Below are positions 7,208 through 17,366 of a stretch of DNA of 64,000 bases, piece after piece (position 1 is the first letter of the stretch; every line of letters begins with the position of its first letter). Origin of the DNA: Paenibacillus sp. AN1007. GTDB taxonomy: Bacteria > Bacillota > Bacilli > Paenibacillales > Paenibacillaceae. Location: contig NZ_CP159992.1 in NCBI RefSeq assembly GCF_040702995.1, positions 2,629,501-2,693,500 on the forward strand. The letters are read 5' to 3'. The position numbers were made by a program, and so were the translations under genes. The notes under the pieces are model-generated. The model did no database searches, was not told the origin of the DNA, and saw only the letters and a list, made by a program, of their open reading frames with translations.

Positions 7208-8245
7208 TTAGACCCGTGACATATTCAAAAGCTGTTCAAAAGCTTGGATGTTGGTTTTAAACTCAGGTACGTTGCGTGCTTCTTCTGCGGCTTCGACCAG
7301 TTGAACGACCATATCATTATACGGCGTTGCAATCCCGGTACCTTTAGCCTTGCTCGAAACTACACCGTTGATATAGTGAATCTCCGTGTTACGTTGTTTC
7401 TCCAGATCCTGCAGCATGCTCGCCTTAAGCAGTCTGGATGGTTCCATTACATGACGTAACGTTTCAATACGTGCGGGGATATCATTTCCGCTCTGCAGCT
7501 CCAGTGAAGCCATATCGAATCCGTTCATGGTGACAAAAGAAACACCGTTTGCATGTCCGACCTTGATCGTTTCGTCGATGATATGAACAGCACTTCGAAT
7601 GCCCGCTTCATGATCCAGAATATCTCCATACGTGCCATTCAGTGCAGCGGACAAGCCGCTAAAAGCATTGTTGATCAGCAGTTTTGACCATTTCGTCCCT
7701 ACCAGGTTATCCGAAATATGTGTACCACCAACGAGATCCAGCACTTCCTTTACACGCTGAATTCGCTCGGTCGTCTCCCCGTTCAATTCCCCGATCTGGA
7801 ATGCGTACTGCTTGAATTGAGGATACGCCGTGGTCAGACTGGATACGCCAGGTTCCATGAATGTAGCGCCAAACTCCACCGAACCCGCGATAACTCGCTG
7901 CGCACCAACGATAGATGCCACGTTATCTTCCGGAATCCCGTTTTGCAGAGAACATACGACACTGTCCTCATGCAGATATGGAAGCAGTTCTTTTAACACA
8001 GACTCATTGTAGAGCTGTTTCGTTAATAATAATATTAGATCATACTGCCCTGACTTTTGATCAGGAGTGATGGCTTTTACTTTCGCCTGGAACTCAGTCG
8101 TACCGATTACTTTCGCTCCTGTCTGATTAAGTGCATCGACATGTTCCTGATAGGCATCAATTAACTCCACGTCCATTCCGCCATCTGCCAGATAAGCTCC
8201 AACGATGGTTCCAAGTGAACCCGCACCTACAATTGCAATTCTCAT
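7208..8245 (-). CDS. Ketopantoate reductase-like oxidoreductase (ApbA/PanE family)
   Basis: 345 residues. It starts directly with the NADP-binding motif IVGAGSLGTIVGAYLADGG. The C-terminal ApbA domain has the characteristic Lys and Asn region (GTKWSKLLINNAFSGLSA). Family members reduce 2-dehydropantoate to pantoate for coenzyme A, but many paralogues act on other 2-oxo acids. The ATG at 8245 has AAGGAGG 8 bases upstream, and the acetoacetate decarboxylase gene ends 13 bases before it, so both are in one operon. That pairing argues for a catabolic or solvent-related role rather than housekeeping pantoate synthesis; this is inference. Confidence 0.88.
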   Translation of the reverse strand: MRIAIVGAGSLGTIVGAYLADGGMDVELIDAYQEHVDALNQTGAKVIGTTEFQAKVKAITPDQKSGQYDLILLLTKQLYNESVLKELLPYLHEDSVVCSLQNGIPEDNVASIVGAQRVIAGSVEFGATFMEPGVSSLTTAYPQFKQYAFQIGELNGETTERIQRVKEVLDLVGGTHISDNLVGTKWSKLLINNAFSGLSAALNGTYGDILDHEAGIRSAVHIIDETIKVGHANGVSFVTMNGFDMASLELQSGNDIPARIETLRHVMEPSRLLKASMLQDLEKQRNTEIHYINGVVSSKAKGTGIATPYNDMVVQLVEAAEEARNVPEFKTNIQAFEQLLNMSRV

Positions 8246-8258
8246 ATATGCTGCCTCC

Positions 8259-9005
8259 TTATTTTTCTTCCAGATAGTTGTATACAGGTTGTGCTGCATT
8301 CAAAGTTAAGTTCGTCAGGATGTGGGAAGCAGACACGACTTCAAGCACCGGCAGATCAGCTAAAGGCGCAAGTGCATGCTCAAACAGCTGCAGCCGAGCC
8401 GGGCCTGTCCACGCTTCCTTCACCTCGATATCGGTAATTTGGGTACGAATCAAGTCGCAGATGCGAAGATTGCCTGTATAATCCGTGGCGATTTTGATCA
8501 TAAAGTTGGGACGGCAGATTTCTTTTTTTGCAAGCTCTTTATCCATCTCCACATGTTTGAAACCCATCGTTGCGGTGGCTGCTCGCAGTGATCCATAGTC
8601 GAGTGTGCCCACAAGTGTGTCAGAGTCTGTGTACAGCTTGGGAGCACCAAGCTTTTTCGGATATGCGGTCAACTCTCGGCCGCTGGCGATCGCAGGGAAG
8701 TTATCCACGTACATCGAATGCACATAATCCCCTTCTTCTCCATTGAACTGAACCGGGATGACCTGTCCAGCTTCCGTGTATGCACCAAGTCCGGAGACGT
8801 CCGGCATCCACATCACTTCGAATTTCACCAAGGGTTCGGTGATTTGCAATGGCTCAGGAACAGCTGCCCGCAGAGCCTGTTCATCCGTTCGATAGATGAT
8901 GTTCAGATATTCGCGGTTGACGAATTTATAAGGTGGCATCGGATATGCCGGAGCAGTTAAAGGGGTATTCAGGTTTTTAGCAATATTGTTTACATCGATT
9001 TTCAT
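8259..9005 (-). CDS. adc: Acetoacetate decarboxylase
   Basis: 248 residues. It decarboxylates acetoacetate to acetone and CO2 through a Schiff base on lysine. The active-site segment GRELTAYPKKLGAP places the lysine pair at residues 117-118, equivalent to Lys115/Lys116 of clostridial Adc. The length is also that of the family (~245). The promoter side faces a divergent LysR gene, the likely activator. No CoA-transferase genes are nearby, so the origin of the acetoacetate-like substrate is not shown. Some family members act on other beta-keto acids. Confidence 0.92.
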   Translation of the reverse strand: MKIDVNNIAKNLNTPLTAPAYPMPPYKFVNREYLNIIYRTDEQALRAAVPEPLQITEPLVKFEVMWMPDVSGLGAYTEAGQVIPVQFNGEEGDYVHSMYVDNFPAIASGRELTAYPKKLGAPKLYTDSDTLVGTLDYGSLRAATATMGFKHVEMDKELAKKEICRPNFMIKIATDYTGNLRICDLIRTQITDIEVKEAWTGPARLQLFEHALAPLADLPVLEVVSASHILTNLTLNAAQPVYNYLEEK

Positions 9006-9137
9006 GAAAAAGACACCTGCCTTTGCATCAAGTTATTGGGGTATTGGTTTAAATGTAATTTGAATTTGTTGATTTGCTTATAAAAAAGTCTACATCATTC
9101 TTTAAATTTAATATAATACATAATAAGTACTATATAT

Positions 9138-9153
9138 ATTTATTGAAATAAAT
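9138..9153. promoter_or_regulatory. Perfect palindrome in the LysR/adc intergenic region
   Basis: ATTTATTGAAATAAAT is a perfect palindrome with a 2-base centre, just before the LysR ribosome site. It contains the T-N11-A pattern of LysR boxes. The surrounding DNA (9090-9140) is very AT-rich and holds a TATAAT-like element. Confidence 0.4.
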
Positions 9154-9168
9154 AAGGAGTGCATACCA

Positions 9169-10053
9169 ATGGAGCTTCTCCAGCTAAAATATTTTCAAAC
9201 GGTGGCTTACACAGAACATATCTCAAAAGCTGCTGCCCAATTAAACATTGCTCAACCTTCGTTAAGTCTCACGATTAAGCGGCTGGAAGACGAAATGGGT
9301 ACTCCCCTTTTTCATCGGAAAGGCAGAAACATTGAGCTGAATGCCGCTGGAGAAATTCTGCTGAAACATGTGAACCGCATTTTTGTTGAGCTGGAGAATG
9401 CCAAGCTGGCCATTACGGAAAAAGAGGATGAACTGTCAAGGTTGATCCGGATCTCCATCTCCAATTCAAGATTTCTATCAGGTCTGATACGTGAGTATAT
9501 CGAAGTTTTCCCCGATTCCCAGCTTCATCAAGGTATTGCAAGCCGAAATGACATTATTACACAGCTAAAAAAAGGAGACGTGGATCTGGGGATCACCGGC
9601 TACCCTGTTCAGGATGAGGAAATCGACAGCCGTGTGCTGGTCGAGGAGGACATTGTGCTTGTCCTGCCTGCTGATCATGCTTATGGCAGTGAACAGCAAA
9701 TCTCATTACATGCCGCTGCGAGTGAACCTTTTCTTTCTCTCGCCAATAACGATGAATACCGACGTTTCACCATGATGCTGTGTGAAAGGGCAGGTTTTGT
9801 TCCCCATTTGGCATTCGAGGTCGATTCTCATACGTTGGTCGAGATCATCAGACTGGATCGGGGGGTTGCACTGCTGCCTGTCTCTGTCTGTCGTAATCTT
9901 GGACTGCACTATGTGCCGATCGCTGACGATGCTGCCGTATATCCGATCAGCTTGTCATGGATGAAACATCGAAACCTCTCTTCATCATTGGAGCAATTCC
10001 ATCATTTTATTATCTCGTATTACGCTTCCAATGCCCCGATGTTTAAGGTGTAA
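9169..10053 (+). CDS. LysR-family transcriptional regulator
   Basis: 294 residues. The N-terminal LysR helix-turn-helix (LKYFQTVAYTEHISKAAAQLNIAQPSLSLTIK, split here as the first 60 residues) is followed by a periplasmic-binding-like effector domain (residues ~90-290). The start ATG has AAGGAG upstream. The gene is divergent from adc and the ketopantoate-reductase-like gene, the standard arrangement for LysR activators that control their neighbour and themselves. The inducer is not predictable. Confidence 0.92.
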   Translation: MELLQLKYFQTVAYTEHISKAAAQLNIAQPSLSLTIKRLEDEMGTPLFHRKGRNIELNAAGEILLKHVNRIFVELENAKLAITEKEDELSRLIRISISNSRFLSGLIREYIEVFPDSQLHQGIASRNDIITQLKKGDVDLGITGYPVQDEEIDSRVLVEEDIVLVLPADHAYGSEQQISLHAAASEPFLSLANNDEYRRFTMMLCERAGFVPHLAFEVDSHTLVEIIRLDRGVALLPVSVCRNLGLHYVPIADDAAVYPISLSWMKHRNLSSSLEQFHHFIISYYASNAPMFKV

Positions 10054-10130
10054 TATAAAAAATAATCCGATGGCAGATAATGGATGCAGCCCAAGTGTTT
10101 CGGCTGACTGCTGTTCGTATTAAAAACAAA

Positions 10131-10153
10131 AAAAGCCGCTAAGTTAGCGGCTT
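10131..10153. terminator. Intrinsic terminator-like hairpin
   Basis: AAGCCGCTA and TAGCGGCTT form a perfect stem, flanked by a run of A on the left. It sits 80 bases after the LysR stop codon. The rest of the 10054-10369 gap shows only a TATACT-like -10 box for arr near 10327; no rifamycin-associated element was seen. Confidence 0.6.
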
Positions 10154-10369
10154 AATGGAAACAATTATGGTCCGTTCAACAGGACAGTATCTTCTACTAG
10201 TGAATGCTTTACATTAATGATTTCAACACAAAGATGAGACATATCGGCTCGATCATCTTTCCTCTACTCTAATTATAACGTTTACGAAAATAGAATAACA
10301 GACTGTTTTTTCACCGATGCCTGCACTATACTGCTAAATACAAATCCAATAAAAAAGAGGTGTTTCGGC

Positions 10370-10786
10370 ATGGATGACACAAAGAATATTTTGGATCAAG
10401 GCCCTTTTTTCCACGGTACCAAAGCAGAACTAAACATTGGCGATTTATTAGAGCCGCAATTTTTATCCAATTATCAAGACAAGAAGTCGAATCACATCTA
10501 CTTCACCGGAACCTTAAATGCTGCTAAATGGGGTGCTGAATTAGCACGATCTGATTCAAAAGAACGAATTTACATCGTAGAACCCTTAGGAGATTTCGAA
10601 AATGATCCCAACGTAACGGATAAACGGTTCCCTGGAAACCCGACCCGATCCTATCGATCCAAATCCCCACTAAAGATCGTCGCTGAATTAGGTTCATGGG
10701 AACGACACACGGATGAAGAAATTGATCATATGACTTCATCTCTGAAAAAGTTAAGTGATGAAGGTAAAAATGTGATCTATGATTGA
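10370..10786 (+). CDS. arr: Rifampin ADP-ribosyltransferase
   Basis: 138 residues, the full length of Arr enzymes. It inactivates rifamycins by moving ADP-ribose from NAD+ onto the ansa-chain C23 hydroxyl. The family signatures are present in order: PFFHGTKA with the active-site His, HIYFT with the Tyr, IYIVEPLGDFENDPNVTDK with the Asp, and FPGNPTRSYRS. A ribosome site (AGAGGTG) precedes the ATG. It is a single gene, convergent with an MFS transporter, with no mobile element nearby, so it looks like a resident chromosomal resistance gene. Confidence 0.94.
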   Translation: MDDTKNILDQGPFFHGTKAELNIGDLLEPQFLSNYQDKKSNHIYFTGTLNAAKWGAELARSDSKERIYIVEPLGDFENDPNVTDKRFPGNPTRSYRSKSPLKIVAELGSWERHTDEEIDHMTSSLKKLSDEGKNVIYD

Positions 10787-10787
10787 T

Positions 10788-11969
10788 TCACCCTAGTTCA
10801 TGATTGACATTGGCTTGTTTAACGACATTTACTTGATTAAGAACGATCAACGCCATAACTGCGATCGCAATCCCGCCAGCACCAATCCAGGTTATCGATG
10901 AGAGAGAGAACGTTTCAATAGCGATTCCTCCCATGCCAGCACCCGCGGCCATAGCAAGCTGCATCATGGACTGATTAAGACTAAGCATAACCCCTGAAGC
11001 TTCCGGTTCAATGGTTGTTAAATGATATTGCTGCGTTGGACCGGATGACCAGGCGGAAAAGGACCACAACAAAAGTACGAGCATTACGCCCACTAACGTA
11101 TGAGTTACAATAGACAACAGAATCAGCATGAGAATATGCAGTGCAAATCCACTGAATAATGTTCGATTAACTCCCCACCGATCCGCACTGAAGCCCCCAA
11201 GTTTGGAACCAATCATGCTTGCTATACCAAATATGAGTAAAGCTCCACTGAGATATTGTTCATTTAATTCTGAAACGTGAAGTAAGTAGGGTGAAAGATA
11301 GGTATAAGCAATTGAGTATCCTCCCAGCCAGAAGAAAGTGATCGCCAATCCTAATGCGACTTTAGGTTTTTTCAACAGCCTCAGCTGCTGCTTAAGCGGC
11401 ACAGGCGCGTCCCCCTCAATACGGGGAATGACGAAAGAAAGAATGATCATAGCCAGCATTCCTAAAATCGCAATTCCTGCAAACATGGATTTCCAACCTA
11501 GAGTGTCGGCTGCAACTCTCCCGAGGGGGACACCAATGATTAATGACGCTGTGAAACCCATAACCACTGTAGCAATAGCACTTGCTTGTTTACCTGACGG
11601 TGCAATTTTAGCAGCAATGTTCAAAGCGGTGACCACGACAATTCCTGCTCCGATTGCCATCATGATCCGAGCAGCTGCAAAGAGTCCATATCCTGGCAGG
11701 ACAAACGCAAGGATATTAGAAACAACAAATATCCCCATACTGATCATAATTAACTTTCTTCTGTCCATACTCGCGGTGAGTGCCATTAGGATTGGTGTAC
11801 AAAGAGCATAAATCAAAGAAAAAATGGTGATTAACTGACCTGCTGCAGCCAGTGAGACATCAAAAGAGGCAGCCACTTTATCTAAAATACCCGATAAAGC
11901 ATACTCGGAAGTACCGACTAAAAAACTGACTATGGCTAAAATGTAAACTTTCGAATGAGATGACATCAA
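10788..11969 (-). CDS. MFS transporter, DHA1 family (PbuE/AraJ-like)
   Basis: 393 residues, 12 predicted helices, opening YILAIVSFLVGTSEYALSGILD and containing a motif A variant (TASMDRRKLI). This opening is typical of the DHA1 group that includes the purine exporter PbuE and the arabinose-type exporters AraJ/YdhP. An ArsR-type repressor gene lies directly upstream, and a palindrome sits in the 139-base gap between them. The substrate is not predictable. No purine riboswitch is visible in the leader, which argues against simple PbuE function. Confidence 0.88.
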   Translation of the reverse strand: MMSSHSKVYILAIVSFLVGTSEYALSGILDKVAASFDVSLAAAGQLITIFSLIYALCTPILMALTASMDRRKLIMISMGIFVVSNILAFVLPGYGLFAAARIMMAIGAGIVVVTALNIAAKIAPSGKQASAIATVVMGFTASLIIGVPLGRVAADTLGWKSMFAGIAILGMLAMIILSFVIPRIEGDAPVPLKQQLRLLKKPKVALGLAITFFWLGGYSIAYTYLSPYLLHVSELNEQYLSGALLIFGIASMIGSKLGGFSADRWGVNRTLFSGFALHILMLILLSIVTHTLVGVMLVLLLWSFSAWSSGPTQQYHLTTIEPEASGVMLSLNQSMMQLAMAAGAGMGGIAIETFSLSSITWIGAGGIAIAVMALIVLNQVNVVKQANVNHELG

Positions 11970-12001
11970 TTCAATCCACTCCTTAACGAATTTATAAATT
12001 G

Positions 12002-12025
12002 TTATATCTAAATTTGTAGATATAA
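12002..12025. promoter_or_regulatory. Palindromic operator before the MFS gene
   Basis: TTATATCTA and TAGATATAA form a perfect 9-base inverted repeat with a 6-base centre. AT-rich palindromes of this form are typical ArsR/SmtB operators, and the arsR-like gene is adjacent. Confidence 0.55.
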
Positions 12026-12108
12026 TGAAACATAAAAAGACATATTGGAAATTGTCGATATGAAGAGGTGAAGAAAAACTGAATTCCGGTTAAGAACTCA
12101 GTTGCAAC

Positions 12109-12417
12109 TTACATATCACTCATCATATAACGAGTAAATTCAGCTATCGCTTCCTCGTCTCTCTGATAATATGTAAATTTGCCTATGCGTTTGGTTGTGA
12201 TCAGCCCTGCCCGCTGCAATATCGTAAGATACTGGGAAGCGGTCGACTGCGTCATGTTAAGTTTGTCGGTGATTTGACTCACACACACCCCTACTTCATT
12301 CATATCCACTCCTTCATGGGGTTTGAAATGTTCGTATGGTTCTTTGAGCCATTGTAAGATCTGAAATCTGGATTCATTTGAGACAGCTTTTAATATTTCA
12401 ATTGGATTCATAACCAT
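12109..12417 (-). CDS. ArsR-family transcriptional repressor
   Basis: 102 residues with a winged helix: NESRFQILQWL (helix 2), then MTQSTASQYLTILQRAGLI (recognition helix) and the beta-wing (KRIGKFTYYQR). It has only one Cys (VGVCVSQ) and no CxC pair, so the classical metal site of ArsR is absent and the inducer is probably organic. It lies upstream of the MFS gene and palindromes precede both genes, so it likely represses itself and the pump. Confidence 0.88.
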   Translation of the reverse strand: MVMNPIEILKAVSNESRFQILQWLKEPYEHFKPHEGVDMNEVGVCVSQITDKLNMTQSTASQYLTILQRAGLITTKRIGKFTYYQRDEEAIAEFTRYMMSDM

Positions 12418-12421
12418 TATT

Positions 12422-12441
12422 ATATCGATCTTTTGCGATAT
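12422..12441. promoter_or_regulatory. Inverted repeat at the arsR-like promoter
   Basis: ATATCG and CGATAT separated by 8 bases, directly upstream of the arsR-like start. It resembles the more perfect palindrome at 12002-12025 and is a probable autoregulatory site. Confidence 0.45.
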
Positions 12442-12499
12442 GTCAATTCGAAATGTTTAATGACCTTTTGTGTTAGAGTTCAAAGGCGTGAAATGCAAT

Positions 12500-12540
12500 A
12501 TAAGAAGACTGCCTGATGAGGCAACCTTCTTATATTTTTA
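12500..12540. terminator. Hairpin after the bgl operon
   Basis: ATAAGAAG pairs with CTTCTTAT, with an inner TGCC/GGCA stem. A T-run follows only on the plus strand (ATTTTTATT), so on the minus strand it is a weaker terminator for the beta-glucoside operon. Confidence 0.5.
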
Positions 12541-12585
12541 TTAAAATAACTAGAGATAAGAATGACGAGTCTTAATTACATTTAA

Positions 12586-14139
<1,554 letters not shown>

Positions 14140-16122
14140 TTAACGAACGGTGAGCAGCAGCAATTCATTCAATGGAATCACCCCCTTCACCTTAACGGGA
14201 ACTACATCAAGATAATCTGGCGTGTTGGCTACAATAATCGGGGTTGTTAGATCAATGCCGGCAGCTTGAATGCTTTCAAGATCAAACTCCAGCAGTAAAT
14301 CTCCCTTGTTCACTCGTTGTCCGATAACAACCTTCTCTTCAAAAAACTTACCTTTTAGAGACACCGTGTTAAGTCCAACATGAATGAGAATGTCGATTCC
14401 GCTGTTGGATGTCAGCATAATCGCATGTTTGCTTTTGGCAATCATGGTTACTGTTCCATCAAAAGGTGCCGTTACACGTCCCTCTTTGGGATAAATCGCA
14501 ATCCCTTTGCCCGTCATTTCTTCAGCAAATGTAGGATCAGGCAGTTCTTTAAGCAGCACCAGATCACCTGTTAGCGGGCTGAATATTTCGCCTTTCTTCT
14601 CCTCAATGGAATGAACGGTTACAGGCGGCGGTGAAAGTGCTTGATCAGGTTGTTTTGCTGATTCGGATGCTCCTGCAGTTAATGCTGTTGTCGTATCAGC
14701 TGCCGTCAATTCGGCTGCGCTTCCCTCCTCGGAAAGACCTGATACAGCGGGTAGAGTCATATTGGGTTCATCCCACTTGAGTAATAAGGTTACCGTAAAA
14801 GAAACGACAAAGCTGATGCCTACACCGATAAGCGCATACCAGAAATTGGACATCCCACCTCTTGGATCAATGTATAATGGCAGTGACAGCAGACCCGGAA
14901 CGGCAAAACCGAAACATTTTAACCCTACCGCTGTAATAAATCCACCGCCGGCTGCTCCACCGATGATCGAAGCATAGAACGGTTTTTTCAGTTTCAACGT
15001 TACTCCATAGATTGCAGGCTCTGTGATGCCAAGAAAAGCAGATATGCCGCTGGATAAAGCAATCGATTTCATCGATTTGTTTTTAGTTTTGAGGAATACC
15101 GCCATTACGGCGCCAGCTTGACTCATGTTGGCTGCAAGGTTAAGCGGCAGTAACAGCACGTCGTAACCGAGTTTGCTCAAATTCTGTAAGGTTCCCGGGA
15201 AAAATGCATAATGCATACCCGTCATAACGATCACTGGCATAAGTCCGCCCAGCACGATTCCCGTTAATGGGCCCGAGTGAGCAAAGAGCCAGGATGTACC
15301 GATCTCCAGATAGATGCCAATGTAATTGCCAAGCGGCCCGATGGCGATTAACAGAATCGGAACGGTTATCACCAGCACGATCATTGAGGTAAATATCACT
15401 TTAACCGGACCAGGAATGAAACGATCCACCCAGCGATGTACATAACTAAGGAGCCATACACCAAGAATGATTGGGATCACGGACTGGGTATAATTGACGA
15501 TCGACACTGGCAGAGATAGAAAACGAATCGGCTCCAGATGATTTTCCAGGTAAGCATTCAGAATGGTTGGATATAATAGTGTGCCTGCTAGGGTCAAGGC
15601 GATATATTCATTCACTTTAAATTTTCGTGCAGACGATACAGCCAGCAGGAAAGGTAAGAAATAAAAGGCTGCATTAGCGATTGACGCCAAAATCTGATAT
15701 TCACCGCTGGTCTCCTGAATGGCTCCCAGGGTAACAAGCAATGCGAGAATCCCCTTCAACATTCCGGTACCTACAATCGCTGGAAGAATCGGGGTGAAAA
15801 TACCCGAGATCGTGTCCAGTACGGCATTAAGACCTCTTGAACGCGGCGGTTCTGCTTCTCTCTCCGCTGCACCAGCTTGTTTCAACTGGTCCTCCAGCTC
15901 TTCATAGACGGCTGCAACCTTGTTGCCAATCACAACCTGGAACTGATCGTTTTGGAACTGTGCCCCAAGAACACCATCCAGTGCGCGAATCTGTTCAAGA
16001 TGCACTTTCTTTTCTTCACACACATTAAAGCGCAATCGAGTGATACAATGCCAGGCTTGCGTAATATTTTCCCGCCCTCCTGTTAATCGGATAATCTCTT
16101 TGGACAACTCCCGGTGATCCAT
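14140..16122 (-). CDS. bglP: PTS beta-glucoside transporter EIIBCA
   Basis: 660 residues that import and phosphorylate aryl-beta-glucosides or cellobiose-type sugars. Order of domains: EIIB (residues 1-90, phospho-Cys26 in AWHCITRLRF), EIIC with about ten membrane helices (~100-460), a Pro/Ala-rich linker, and EIIA (~515-660, active His in DILIHVGLNT). I start it at the ATG at 16122 behind AAGGAGGAAGCAGC; the longer open frame upstream runs through the terminator. A LicT RAT/terminator controls entry into this gene. EII proteins of this type also phosphorylate LicT to inactivate it when sugar is absent. Confidence 0.95.
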   Translation of the reverse strand: MDHRELSKEIIRLTGGRENITQAWHCITRLRFNVCEEKKVHLEQIRALDGVLGAQFQNDQFQVVIGNKVAAVYEELEDQLKQAGAAEREAEPPRSRGLNAVLDTISGIFTPILPAIVGTGMLKGILALLVTLGAIQETSGEYQILASIANAAFYFLPFLLAVSSARKFKVNEYIALTLAGTLLYPTILNAYLENHLEPIRFLSLPVSIVNYTQSVIPIILGVWLLSYVHRWVDRFIPGPVKVIFTSMIVLVITVPILLIAIGPLGNYIGIYLEIGTSWLFAHSGPLTGIVLGGLMPVIVMTGMHYAFFPGTLQNLSKLGYDVLLLPLNLAANMSQAGAVMAVFLKTKNKSMKSIALSSGISAFLGITEPAIYGVTLKLKKPFYASIIGGAAGGGFITAVGLKCFGFAVPGLLSLPLYIDPRGGMSNFWYALIGVGISFVVSFTVTLLLKWDEPNMTLPAVSGLSEEGSAAELTAADTTTALTAGASESAKQPDQALSPPPVTVHSIEEKKGEIFSPLTGDLVLLKELPDPTFAEEMTGKGIAIYPKEGRVTAPFDGTVTMIAKSKHAIMLTSNSGIDILIHVGLNTVSLKGKFFEEKVVIGQRVNKGDLLLEFDLESIQAAGIDLTTPIIVANTPDYLDVVPVKVKGVIPLNELLLLTVR

Positions 16123-16145
16123 GCTGCTTCCTCCTTTTTTTGGCG

Positions 16146-16203
16146 AAAAAAAAACCAAATGTAAACCCGGCCCGGCAAACTCGCGGGATCGGAAACATTT
16201 GGT
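16146..16203 (-). terminator. LicT-controlled terminator before bglP
   Basis: On the minus strand ACCAAATGT pairs with ACATTTGGT and the stem is followed by nine T. Its 5' arm overlaps the last 3 bases of the RAT at 16201-16230, so the two structures exclude each other. Confidence 0.85.
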
Positions 16204-16230
16204 GGTGCCTGATCGAATCAGTAACACTCC
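16201..16230 (-). promoter_or_regulatory. RAT antiterminator site before bglP
   Basis: The minus strand reads GGAGTGTTACTGATTCGATC then AGGCACCACC. This follows the LicT/SacY RAT pattern GGATTGTTACTG...GCAGGCAAAACC. Bound LicT dimer stabilises this hairpin and blocks the terminator that follows. Confidence 0.88.
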
Positions 16231-16279
16231 ATATTCAATTCATACCGTGATGGTACGCTTCAAATGGGTTGTATTGAGG

Positions 16280-17128
16280 TCAACCCGCGTCGGTTCGGGA
16301 TGTCACTCTCTCGATGTGAATCATGAGGTATACCATCTCATCGGGAGTAATTACAAATCCGCGCTGCTGTTCCATCGTCTCCTTAATCTTGAGCGCGCAT
16401 TGGAAGCTGTCTGGATATCGTTCTGACAATACATCGTATAAAAACTGCTGATCCTTGAATGAGAGCACTTCCCGGTTCATTTGCCGAACGATAAAGTATC
16501 TCAGATGTGTGATAAACCTGGAAAAATCGGCAGACTCCTGATTCAGCGCCCTTCCAAAATGATCGGTCATGATCCCAAGAATGTCATTGATCATCTGTGT
16601 AATCTTGATCGTCTGGTTCATACTGCCCGAATCAAATTGTGAATTCACAAAATGAAGGGCGATTGAACTGGACTCTCCAGCGGGCAGTGTAACCAGAAAA
16701 GCTTCATTGATCCTGCGTACTGCCAATTCACCAGCACGGTATTCGGCAGGATACAGATGCCGGATATCCCAGTGAAGCGGATTTTGCATATCCACTCCTT
16801 TTTTGAAACGATCCAGAGCAAAGTGAATATGATCTGCGAGCGTTAACAAAATGGAGTCATTCAGTTTTTTTCCTATAATCTCCCTGCCTTCTTCAATAAT
16901 CTGATCCGTGATATCGATGACTTGCAGCGGGATATCGCTGAGAAATTGTTCAACTCGCTGATATTTATCATTCGAGCCGATCCGGAACGTTTTCTGAATC
17001 TGGCTTTGCTCGATAGGCTGTCCCTTTACTTTTTTGAAGCCTACCCCTGTTCCGATGACAATGACTTCACAGCCTTCGGCATCCTCTGCCAGGGCGATGT
17101 TATTGTTTAACGATTTCTTGAACCTCAT
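16280..17128 (-). CDS. licT: Transcription antiterminator, LicT/BglG family
   Basis: 282 residues: an N-terminal RNA-binding CAT domain (1-55) and two PRD domains. The phosphorylatable histidines fall at 100, 159, 208 and 271, almost exactly the positions in LicT (100, 159, 207, 269). It binds the RAT RNA when beta-glucosides are present and lets RNA polymerase read through. The start is the ATG at 17128 with GGGGTGAG upstream; the longer frame crosses the terminator. It is the first gene of the operon and has its own RAT, so it is autoregulated. Confidence 0.95.
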   Translation of the reverse strand: MRFKKSLNNNIALAEDAEGCEVIVIGTGVGFKKVKGQPIEQSQIQKTFRIGSNDKYQRVEQFLSDIPLQVIDITDQIIEEGREIIGKKLNDSILLTLADHIHFALDRFKKGVDMQNPLHWDIRHLYPAEYRAGELAVRRINEAFLVTLPAGESSSIALHFVNSQFDSGSMNQTIKITQMINDILGIMTDHFGRALNQESADFSRFITHLRYFIVRQMNREVLSFKDQQFLYDVLSERYPDSFQCALKIKETMEQQRGFVITPDEMVYLMIHIERVTSRTDAG

Positions 17129-17156
17129 GATGTTCTCACCCCCCAATATGCAAAAA

Positions 17157-17217
17157 GCACCACCATGGTCCAATACACAAGCAGAGAACTTGTGATATCC
17201 AGACTGTGGTGGTGCCT
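17157..17217 (-). terminator. LicT-controlled terminator before licT
   Basis: GCACCACCA (17157-17165) pairs with TGGTGGTGC (17209-17217); on the minus strand CTTTTTG follows. It overlaps the RAT at 17210-17239 by 8 bases. Confidence 0.8.
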
Positions 17218-17239
17218 GATCGAATCAGTGACACTCCTT
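17210..17239 (-). promoter_or_regulatory. RAT antiterminator site before licT
   Basis: It is identical to the bglP RAT except for one base (GTCACTG instead of GTTACTG). It begins about 12 bases after the -10 box, at the very 5' end of the transcript. Confidence 0.88.
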
Positions 17240-17253
17240 ATTTAGCTGTATTT

Positions 17254-17281
17254 TATACCAGCCATGTAATCGTTGTCAATA
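17254..17281 (-). promoter_or_regulatory. Sigma-A promoter of the bgl operon
   Basis: The minus strand has TTGACA, a 16-base spacer and TATAAA, placed so that transcription begins just before the first RAT. No clear cre box was seen next to it. Confidence 0.75.
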
Positions 17282-17366
17282 CCATTACTCTGGAGAAATT
17301 ATCTATTTCGTTTAACGTCTGGCCTTGAGCAGTGTCTATATATAGATTGATAACAGATGGCATATG

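Noticed and set aside
10054..10369. Rifamycin-associated element before arr
   Set aside because: The known GC-rich inverted repeat of that element was not found in this AT-rich leader.
11970..12108. Possible purine riboswitch before the PbuE-like transporter
   Set aside because: The 139-base leader contains an ArsR-type palindrome but not the conserved purine-aptamer loops.
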